Translations under genes and position numbers: made by a program
Part shown: one piece after another, positions 43,370-52,264 of the stretch
How positions within the stretch are numbered: the stretch's first letter is position 1
Layout: each line of letters begins with the position of its first letter
The notes under the pieces: generated by a model
Told to the model about the DNA's origin: nothing
The model's database searches: none
What the model saw: the letters and a program-made list of their open reading frames with translations, nothing else
Assembly (NCBI GenBank): GCA_934045905.1
Contig: OW203762.1
Location: forward strand, 1,488,001 to 1,552,000
From: Leuctra nigra
Lineage: Eukaryota > Arthropoda > Insecta > Plecoptera > Leuctridae
Direction: 5' to 3'
DNA length: 64,000 bases

Positions 43370-43782
43370 TTACGTATGCGACATTGTGCCTCAAAAGTAG
43401 TTATATTCCAACAGCTTTGTCACACATTATATTGGTGCTATGATGTGCGATGATGATTGATGGAGAATGAGGTGAAATACATTACCGGGGTATATATCAA
43501 TGCCTTACATGAGATTCGAACCCACAATAGTCTGCCAGGAGGACATCTATCCACTGAACCTCACAGGTGGGGAATACTGGGCTATTCCAATACCTCAGGC
43601 CCTTACAACTCTCTTCCCTTTTTCCAACATTTTTCAACAACCAAAAACCTACTACATTTTATTGCAGTGACCAAGAGAGCTGAAAAGTTCTATGATTGTT
43701 TGAAAATGGCATAAGCACAAAAGATATTTTTCAGAATTTTGATTAATTATATTTTTTTTTAAATAAATACATGTTAGCATGG
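43370..43782. other. Unassigned DNA
   Basis: Nothing recognised. Confidence 0.4.
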
Positions 43783-44053
43783 CAGTGGTGACGGTTTGTT
43801 CCGATGAAAGTGCTGGTGGCCCTGATAAGGGCCGTTCCCGACGTTTCGAAGGTGTTACTACCTTCATCTTCACAAGGTGAAGATGGTGAAGACAAGGTGA
43901 AGATGGTGAAGACAAGGTGAAGATGGTGAAGACAAGGTGAAGATGGTGAAGACAAGGTGAAGATGAAGGTAGTAACACCTTCGAAACGTCGCGAACGGCC
44001 CTTATCAGGGCCACCAGCACTTTCATCGGAACAAACCGTCACCACTGCCATGC
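43783..44053. repeat. Inverted repeat with a 20-bp tandem core (Penelope-like arm)
   Basis: The arms (43783-43876 and 43962-44053) start GCAGTGGTGACGGTTTGTTC, include GGCCCTGATAAGGGCC and end CTTCATCTTC. They are near-identical in inverted orientation. The centre is four copies of AAGGTGAAGATGGTGAAGAC. The arm is homologous to 2425-2520. Right of the arm, GATGGTTCCGAAAACGGCC corresponds to the sequence flanking the 2.4-kb copy. Confidence 0.85.
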
Positions 44054-44344
44054 AATCACCCGATGGTTCCGAAAACGGCCACGACATCAAATACATGCTA
44101 ATCAATTTATCATCAAAATGAAGCAAAATAATTAATATAGATTTTCAAAAATTTATATAACTCATCAATTAAAAAGATATCAAAATTCAAAAAAGAAGTT
44201 TTGTTTATTACTCATTGTTGAAAAAGATAAAAAGAATTGAAGAAGGAGTAGGTATTTTAGATAAGGCAAAAATTTCTAGTGTAAAAAAATAATTACATCC
44301 GCATTCTTTTTTTTTTACTTTTTAAAAATGTTTTTGGGTAACAA

Positions 44345-45744
44345 TCTAGTGGAGCGGTCGCTCCATCCAGCTAAGTCGTACTGTACACTCACACTCACTC
44401 AACATACCGTACATAAACTGCATAAACTGCCTCAACATAAACTGAGGAGCAGACCAAACACTTTTACTGTAAGCATCAAAGTGGCATTTTCGGCCTACTG
44501 GATCACAAAATTGGGAAATCTCACATTGTTGCGAAATATCTTAATTTCGAGTTATGGCCCACCTGACAACATGTACAAAATTTGGAAACAATAGTTTATT
44601 CCATTTGCGAGCTAGAGGGCCGTGAAAACAGTGAAATTACACCCCTTTTAAAACCTATCTGCTTCTTTCTCAGATACCTATTAGGAAACACCGCTATCAC
44701 CGCCACAGACTAAACGGCTAAACCGATCGATCTGAAATTTTTACCACATTTGCACTTTTGGCGTCTAATGTGCCTTTTTATAAAACCAACCAGAAGCCGC
44801 CATTTTGAAACCGGAAGTGACGTCATATTTCGAAAATGGCTAAACCGATCGGAATGAAATTAGCGCCTAATGATTCAGATGGTCTTCTATATGAAATATC
44901 AATAGTGAAACTAAAGTCTTCTAATTACTGAAACCGGAAATGACGTCATAGTTAGGCGAAATCTGCCTAAATTCACTTCCCCTTTATATAAAAACCGATA
45001 CATATCTATTCAGAAGGCTTATTTCATAACATTACATATACATAATATACATATACATATTGTATATTTCATATACATAACATTTATAGATAAATTCTAG
45101 GTGGCAGTTATTTCAGCCGCCATTTTGAAAATCGGAAGTAATGCCATATCTTGAAAACGGCTGGACCGATTGGAACGATGCTTTCGCAATTCTTCATGAA
45201 ATATCCCTTTAAGCTTATATTTAGAACCAAACAAAACTTTTCTTAGTAACCAATTCGTAAATTGCGTATTTTTTTACAGGCATTAGTCATTCTCATTGTT
45301 GCTCTGATATGTCTTACAAGTTGTGTAAATAAACTAAAAAAATTAGTGATATCCCCATCAAAAACACTCTGTGTAAAATTACCAGCCAAGTCTCTGCAAC
45401 TATAAAAAAATAGAAGAAATCTAAAATTTTAGCACTGAAAAGTAGGGATATCAAAAAATGGGCCAAGTCAAAACTTAATTTTAAATACCAAAATATACTT
45501 GGCGCATCGTTTTTTACGACATTATAGGGTAGGTAGTTTTATATATATTACGCATCTGGCCTATTCTTCTAAACGATCTATATGCACGATGCGCCAAGTA
45601 TATTTTGGTTTTTAAAATTAAGTTTTGACTTGGCCCACTTTTTGATATCCCTACTTTTCAGTGCTAAAGTTTTAGATTTCTTCTATTTTTTTATAGTTGA
45701 AGAGACTTGGCTGGTATTTTTACACAGAGTGTTTTTTATGGGGA
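44345..45744 (-). mobile_element. Helitron-like element HelC, copy 2
   Basis: On the minus strand it runs from A|TCCCCATAAAAAACACTCTG (hairpin end, 45744) to the palindrome GGAGCGACCGCTCC and ACTAGA|T at 44345. It is 1,400 bp. It contains GCCGCCATTTTGAAACCGGA next to AGTGACGTCA (44796-44826), a second GGAAATGACGTCA (about 44937) and one diverged copy near 45115. No ORF. Confidence 0.8.
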
Positions 45745-46088
45745 TACATTGTCTCAAAAATAAACATGTTGCTGCAACAGGTATACCGACATAGAATTTT
45801 CAGTGAATGATAATAAAAATATAAAAAGAATATAATGATGTCACTTTTCTATCTGGTTTAAACCTAATAGTCTCTGCCTCTGATATTTAACACGTGGATT
45901 GCGCATCAATGCTATGTGAATGAATGTCAACATTTCTCAGTCACCGCCGTAGATGGAATAATAAATAAAGTATTTATTTAAAGTGTAAGTAAAGTATCAA
46001 GTCTTTGATATTACATGGTGACAGAAGTGGTACTGCACGTGTATTGTAACTATCTCGCGAGTGTACTTGATGAAGGTGCACGTTGCCA
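45745..46088. other. Unassigned DNA
   Basis: No supported feature. Confidence 0.4.
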
Positions 46089-46089
46089 A

Positions 46090-46158
<69 letters not shown>
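46089..46158. repeat. (CT)n microsatellite, about 34 repeats
   Basis: Uninterrupted CT run. Confidence 0.97.
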
Positions 46159-46159
<1 letters not shown>

Positions 46160-46493
46160 ACATTCAAATACATTCTTCAACATTACTTCATGTGGGACAA
46201 ATGTTCCGACAATGACATTTGATCAACACTTGATGCCATGTTAAATGATTATGGTATAAAATGAGCTTCCAGCCAGCGGCTTTGAAATTGTCCTTCTAAT
46301 ATCGCGGTGTAAATGCGAGCAATACTTACCAATGTGTCAGACAAGGATAGGAAACAGCCACTTCTTACCTGAAACAGACAAAGACAGAGTTCAGATAACA
46401 CAAACAAAAATAAATACAAGTTGGTCCGACGCCAATTGTCACCGTGGTTCATAATTTCACGTCAACTTTTCAAATCCACCCACTGGTCATTAG

Positions 46494-47271
46494 TTGAATC
46501 TAGCGTAGCGAGCGTCACCACGGCACTCAATGGCTTTTTCTTTCTCCGTGTTTTGGTTTATCTGTCTGTTTGTGGTTTTGTCTGCGCTGCCCAGGTCAAA
46601 CCATTCAACCAATCGATCTGACATTTTGTACACATACTAATGTAATAAGCGGTCTGGAACTGGGACCGTTTGACCGATCAACTTCAAAATAGACGATTAC
46701 TAAAAGTATCTGAGTGGCTCTGGTTTCTGCAATAATTCATTTGCAGTTTGATTTCCAGATATTGACGTGATACCCATTGTTGACACACATCAATGTACAC
46801 TCAAACCAATAAAAATCGGTACTCGGAAATAAAAGGATTGGCTAATAAAGTTTTGATGGCATCATCCCATGAAGGCTACGCATCATATTAACGCATCATC
46901 TTCCTCTATTAGGATGAGCTCTTATTTCATTGATAATAACAAGGATTGATTGTCAAGGAACCTTACCAGCAGCCAATCCTTTTCTTTTCGAGTACCAATT
47001 TTTATTGGTTTGAGTGTACGTGTATAGGCATGGACCAACATTTTAGGTGTTTTTGACAATTTCAGACTAATCTGTCGTTAACTTCAAAAGTTATTGACAT
47101 TTTATGCGTGTTTGGAAGTATTTGTCAAATTTCTTGAAGGAAATGTCAGATATTTTATCACTGCTGCTTTGACGCATTCGTTTCAGCTCTTCCACGGACT
47201 TGAGAGCAGAAACTTGCAACTTGCAATACTGCTGCTCGCTCATCAACGCGTTACACCGAGCGTGTTGCTAG
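46494..47271 (+). mobile_element. Helitron-like element HelB, degenerate copy with MITE
   Basis: The 5' end TTGAATCTAGCGTAGCGAGC and the 3' end GCTCGCTCATCAACGCGTTA followed by CACCGAGCGTGTTGCTAG match HelB termini with several changes. The middle of HelB is largely deleted. A 219-bp foldback element (46798-47016) sits near the break. Confidence 0.65.
46798..47016. mobile_element. Mariner-like MITE with TA duplication
   Basis: TIR of about 50 bp starting CACTCAAACCAATAAAAATC, inverted at 46973-47016. TA lies on each side (46796-46797, 47017-47018). Confidence 0.8.
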
Positions 47272-47885
47272 CAGTGATCAGTGGGTCACAGGTGGGTGAC
47301 CAACGCCGCGTGGGTGTCTTCATAATAGCCCGCCACTTTGAGCCCATCGCTTTGTTCCCGACGACGTGACGTGCCCCTCCCAACTCCCAGTGCCATGAAT
47401 GAGGCAGGAAAGAGAGATGAAAGGTCGCGCCGAGCAAGAAGTATTTACATGACAAAGTAGCCATTCACAGAGGTGGATTCATAATGAGATGACTCATAGG
47501 TGAGACGGGAAACAATTGCCACGACAACATTAGACACAGATTAGAGGAAGAAGAAAGACACACCAAAACAAGATTTTCATAGACTCTTCTTCGTATAAAG
47601 AAACGAGTTCTTGCTCGAGTGAATTCTCCCACCTTGCAGCTTGATAACTAAATGAATCGCACAGGAGTTTGCCTTGCCTGTAGAATGAGTATTTGTTTAG
47701 AACGTCGCAGGTCAGTCTGAAAGATCGCTTTCCACTTCGTCATGCGAATACAAAATAAAACGTACACAATGAAATACTTCCTCAAGCTAGTTCATCAAAT
47801 AAGTTGAAAGAATGGAGCACAAATAAGATAAAAATCAATGATCATAACGCGCATGATAAGAAAGGGAGGGGGTGATGGCGGGGGC
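47272..47885. other. Unassigned DNA
   Basis: No ORF with recognisable features. Confidence 0.4.
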
Positions 47886-47887
47886 AA

Positions 47888-48671
47888 TCCCCAATCACAA
47901 TACAAATCAGTTGACCGTCCCTGAATCACAATACAAATCACTTGACCGTCCCTGAATCACAATACAAATCAGTTGACCGTCCCTGAATCACAATACAATC
48001 AGTTGACCGTCCCTGAATCACAATACAAATCAGTTGACCGTCCCTGAATCACAATACAAATCAGTTGACCGTCCCTGAATCACAATACAAATCAGTTGAC
48101 CGTCCCTGAATCACAATACAAATCAGTTGACCGTCCCTGAATCACAATACAAATCACTTGACCGTCCCTGAATCACAATACAAATCAGTTGACCGTCCCT
48201 GAATCACAATACAAATCAGTTGACCGTCCCTGAATCACAATACAAATCAGTTGACCGTCCCTGAATCACAATACAAATCAGTTGACCGTCCCTGAATCAC
48301 AATACAAATCAGTTGACCGTCCCTGAATCACAATACAAATCACTTGACCGTCCCTGAATCACAATACAAATCAGTTGACCGTCCCTGAATCACAATACAA
48401 ATCACTTGACCGTCCCTGAATCACAATACAAATCAGTTGACCGTCCCTGAATCACAATACAATCAGTTGACCGTCCCTGAATCACAATACAAATCAGTTG
48501 ACCGTCCCTGAATCACAATACAATCAGCTGACCGTCCCTGAATCACAATACAAATCAGTTGACCGTCCCTGAATCACAATACAAATCAGTTGACCGTCCC
48601 TGAATCACAATACAAATCACTTGACCGTCCCTGAATCACAATACAAATCACTTGACCGTCCCTAAATCACC
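47888..48671. repeat. 31-bp minisatellite, about 25 copies
   Basis: Unit CCCTGAATCACAATACAAAT then CAGTTGACCGT. A CAG/CAC variant alternates irregularly. Three units are 30 bp long through loss of one A (ACAATCAG). Confidence 0.97.
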
Positions 48672-48808
48672 TAACCCTGTGGGGCAACAATGGCAAGGGT
48701 TATTGAACTTTAGTTTTTGCATTTTAAGGCCCCAGAATCACTTTTCAATTGTTTATAGGTATTCTAAATAAATCTCCTAGAAAAATCGCCTAGAACTGGG
48801 GGCTTCGC

Positions 48809-48837
48809 CCCCCCCCCCCCCCTCCCCCCCCCCGCCC
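48809..48837. repeat. C-rich tract
   Basis: Near-pure C with a single T and G, preceded by GGGGGCTTCGCCCC which can form a hairpin. Confidence 0.85.
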
Positions 48838-48985
48838 GGTCCCCTCCGGGTGTCCCTTGTGTTGTGTGTTTTGGACATTTTGTAATGTATAATTCCCACA
48901 AATAGCTACACTGCGCGATTCAAATTGCACCCAAACGAATGACCTTGATCCAACATTTTCTCGGGGCCTGCGCCACAAACCCCCC

Positions 48986-49364
48986 TGTATGTATGTATGT
49001 ATGTTTATTTTTCTACAATTTGTTACATTGAACAGGTGGTAGAGGTCTTAATACTAAATATTTTCTAGAATCTAAGTCAAATTAAAATACAACTAAAACA
49101 ATCTTATAGGTTAAAGTAATTTATATAAATTAATAAAAATAAATACTTATATAAATATAAATATAACTATAACTATTACTGTTAATATTAATGCTAGATC
49201 GCTTTTAACTGTTAATTCGCCGACTTAATAGGTACTCTTAATACTCTTAATAATCTTTATACTCAATAATACTTAATACTTAATACTTAATACTCTTAAT
49301 ACTCTTAATACTCTTAATACTTAATATTCTTATCAATAATTTTAACATTCAATAATTCTGACAT
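48986..49364 (-). other. 3' UTR and CATA-repeat tail of the CR1-like element
   Basis: From the ORF2 stop to the tail. It contains iterated TTAAGTATT-type sequence, AATAAACATACATACATACA and ends against a GGGGGGTTTGT flank. Confidence 0.65.
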
Positions 49365-52256
49365 CTAAACTAAGCTTTTCAACTCGGCCAAGTCGGCTGG
49401 AAATTCCCGGAGATCCATCGAGTTCCATTCTCTAATGGTTCGGTTCACGAACGAATGCCTACCACCCTCAGTACGCGACCTTCTCTCCTTGATTTTCCAC
49501 GAATGGTCGTTCCTGCTGTAGTAGTCCGGCATCGCAAACCTACTCGCCACCTCCTTCCAAGCCTCCTTCCCGACTAACGCTCTGTACATGTTTAAAAGGC
49601 GAGCCTTCCTCCTCCTATCCTCCAACGATTCCCACTCTAGCTCCTTTAGCATTTCGCTTACACTTTCGGGAACCCGTTGGAGTGTGATCTTGAACTCACT
49701 TCCCACCTTATGCCCTTTGTTTGCTATGACCCACTTTCTGTATTTTGTTTTGCCCGTTACTTTTCTAGCGGCTCTTCTCTGAACATTCTCTATCGCCCTG
49801 ATCTGTCCCTTTTTGTAAGGGTCCCATACTGCTCCAGCATATTCCACGATGGGCCTGATTAGCGTTGTGTACGCTTTTGCTTTGGTTCTATGGCTAGCGC
49901 CCTTCAAGCTCCGCATCACAAACGCTAACTGCCTTGATGATTTTGCGACTACCGATCCGATTTGTAAGTTCCCGTCCATCTTTCGATCTAGCACCACACC
50001 AAGGTATTTACAGCTATCCTGTTTGTCTAATAGCACCCCTCCCATTTGGTAACTTCCACTATCTACATTCCGTGCCCTCGAAAATCTAACATACTGACAT
50101 TTTTTCGCATTCACAACCATTTTATTTTTAATCGCCCATGTCTCTATTTTATATACATCCTCCTGCAACTCCCTTCTGTCCTGATCACACCTTATAAGTT
50201 TGGTCAGAATCAGATCGTCTGCAAATAATCGAACCTTAGCTGTAACGCCCTCCCCAATATTATTTACATATATTATAAACAGCAGGGGACCCAACACGCT
50301 TCCTTGGGGTACCCCTGATGTAACAGCTACGCTCCTGGATAGGCATTTTCCTACCCTAACTCTCTGTGATCTGTTGCGAAGGAAACCGCCTATCCAGTCC
50401 ACCACTCCCTCGTGCAGTCCCAAGCTGCCAAGCTTACCCAACAACTCCCCATGAGGCACCTTGTCGAAGGCCTTCTCAAAGTCAATCAAGATTGCGTCCA
50501 CGACTTCGCCTTTATCCAACGCCTCATGAAGGTCCTCCGATAAACCCGCTAACTGGGACTCACACGAGTATCCCGGTCGGAAGCCATGTTGCTCGCTCCT
50601 TAGCCATCCCAGTTTCACTAGGTGACCCCGAACGTACTTGGCTATGACCCCCTCCATGGTCTTGCAGATCACAGAGGTAAGGCTAACCGGTCTGTAGTTT
50701 CTGGGATCACCTCTCTCCCCTGCCTTGAATATTGGGACCACCGTCCCTTGCTTCCATTCTAGAGGTAACGTATTTGTGGCAAAAGATATTCTGAAAAGCT
50801 CATCCAAATATTGAATTATGCTATTTCCTGCCATCCTTACAGTATCCCCTGAAATATTGTCTGGCCCCTCTGCCTTTCCACTCTTTATTTTTCTGACCTC
50901 TTTCCATATATCTGTTGTCGTTATATTCAAACTTTCCCACATAGCTTTTTCATTTCTCCCTCCAATATATTCCCTGTCCTTTGCTTGAAAAACTCTGGAA
51001 AACTGAGTGCTTAGCATCTCTGCCTTATCCTCGTCCTTATCTGCCTCCGAATTATCGTCCTTCAGACCAGGAATGTCTCTGCCACTTCCTTTCTGCCCTC
51101 TAATATGGGCATAAAGTTTTCTCCAGCTACTTTTGATGTCCTGCTCATCAAACAGTCTCTCCATATATTTATCTTTGGCATCTTTCTTAGCACCAGTAAG
51201 CTCTTCTCTAATAGCTTTACGCTTCACTCTCCATTCATTTTCTTCTAACCTGCCCTTCTTTCTATGCAGTACTCTCGCTTTTCTCTTTATTGTTCTGACA
51301 GATTTATTGTAAAAAGGCGGATCGCTATTTGGACGAATGATTTTACGCGGCACGAACTTTTCCCTACATGTGTTTAATAGGTCCTTGAGCGCTTCCCATC
51401 TAACTTCACAAATTTCCTCTTTACAAGACCAATCATCGAACATTTCTCCTATGAACTTTTTTACTCCATCTTTATCTACCTTTCTGTACAGCCAAATCTC
51501 TTTGTATGTTTCTGCTTTTTCCTCACTTTTATTTACAAAATCTATGTCTAAAATTGGTACCTGGTGATCACTTATTCCCTCGACTACCTCCCCTCCTAAC
51601 CATAGGTTCGGTGGACGAACGAGGAAGACGTCTAGGAGGTTTGACCTATTGTTGTTCCCATAACCTCTCGTTCCCTCCTGCACCGTCTGTACAAAACCCT
51701 GGTTCATTATTTGATGTACCAGGGCTTGCGTCTTATGTGGCACACTTTCATCGCCCATGTCCCACAGAACCCCAGGTAGATTAAAGTCCCCTCCAATCAC
51801 CACTCTCGCCTCTTCACTCCATTCCTGCAACCTTTCGTTGAGTCTCTCTAACAGCTGGATTCCTCCCGGTCTATACCCCGCAACAATCTTTAGGACCACA
51901 TTTCTTTCTTTTACTTCAACACACATCATCTCTACTTCCTTTTCAACCCACTCAACTCTGCATCTTAATCCTTCCCTGACCCCGATAAATATTCCACCTC
52001 CATGACGGTTTCGGTCTCTCCTGAATATCCTGAAACCGGCACCAAACACTTCTGTGTCCCGGATATCGGGGTCCAGGAAGGATTCAACGCCAATGAATAC
52101 ATCAGGCTGATGACAGTCAATTAGTGAGCTGAATTGAAGCTGTTTAGGAAATACACTTCTACAATTTACTTCTAAAAACCGTAACTTATATCTATTTACA
52201 ATTTTTACACTTTTCTTTATTTCCCCCGTCCTTCTGTCCATTGGTCCTATTTTCAT
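49365..52256 (-). CDS. ORF2: APE endonuclease-reverse transcriptase
   Basis: 963-residue polyprotein that nicks target DNA and copies its own RNA by target-primed reverse transcription. Residues 25-240 form an exonuclease-endonuclease-phosphatase domain with N31 (EVNCRS), E58 (GVESF), Y128, D157/N159 (GGDFNLP) and D230/H231 (SDH), all the expected catalytic positions. A basic linker follows. The RT domain (about 455-720) has WKQGTVVPIFKAG, NYRPVSLTSV, EQHGFRPGYS, motif A D592 (DFEKAFDKVPH), motif B SGVPQGSVLGPLLF and motif C FADD at 678-681. After it come KYLGVVLD and the YAGAVWDPY thumb region, ending with a basic C-terminal domain and REWNSMDL near the end. There is no RNase H domain. The length and order fit CR1/L2-type ORF2. 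The start ATG lies 8 nt after the ORF1 stop in a different frame, so it is presumably translated by reinitiation. No inactivating change seen. Confidence 0.93.
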   Translation of the reverse strand: MKIGPMDRRTGEIKKSVKIVNRYKLRFLEVNCRSVFPKQLQFSSLIDCHQPDVFIGVESFLDPDIRDTEVFGAGFRIFRRDRNRHGGGIFIGVREGLRCRVEWVEKEVEMMCVEVKERNVVLKIVAGYRPGGIQLLERLNERLQEWSEEARVVIGGDFNLPGVLWDMGDESVPHKTQALVHQIMNQGFVQTVQEGTRGYGNNNRSNLLDVFLVRPPNLWLGGEVVEGISDHQVPILDIDFVNKSEEKAETYKEIWLYRKVDKDGVKKFIGEMFDDWSCKEEICEVRWEALKDLLNTCREKFVPRKIIRPNSDPPFYNKSVRTIKRKARVLHRKKGRLEENEWRVKRKAIREELTGAKKDAKDKYMERLFDEQDIKSSWRKLYAHIRGQKGSGRDIPGLKDDNSEADKDEDKAEMLSTQFSRVFQAKDREYIGGRNEKAMWESLNITTTDIWKEVRKIKSGKAEGPDNISGDTVRMAGNSIIQYLDELFRISFATNTLPLEWKQGTVVPIFKAGERGDPRNYRPVSLTSVICKTMEGVIAKYVRGHLVKLGWLRSEQHGFRPGYSCESQLAGLSEDLHEALDKGEVVDAILIDFEKAFDKVPHGELLGKLGSLGLHEGVVDWIGGFLRNRSQRVRVGKCLSRSVAVTSGVPQGSVLGPLLFIIYVNNIGEGVTAKVRLFADDLILTKLIRCDQDRRELQEDVYKIETWAIKNKMVVNAKKCQYVRFSRARNVDSGSYQMGGVLLDKQDSCKYLGVVLDRKMDGNLQIGSVVAKSSRQLAFVMRSLKGASHRTKAKAYTTLIRPIVEYAGAVWDPYKKGQIRAIENVQRRAARKVTGKTKYRKWVIANKGHKVGSEFKITLQRVPESVSEMLKELEWESLEDRRRKARLLNMYRALVGKEAWKEVASRFAMPDYYSRNDHSWKIKERRSRTEGGRHSFVNRTIREWNSMDLREFPADLAELKSLV

Positions 52257-52264
52257 TCCCCCAT

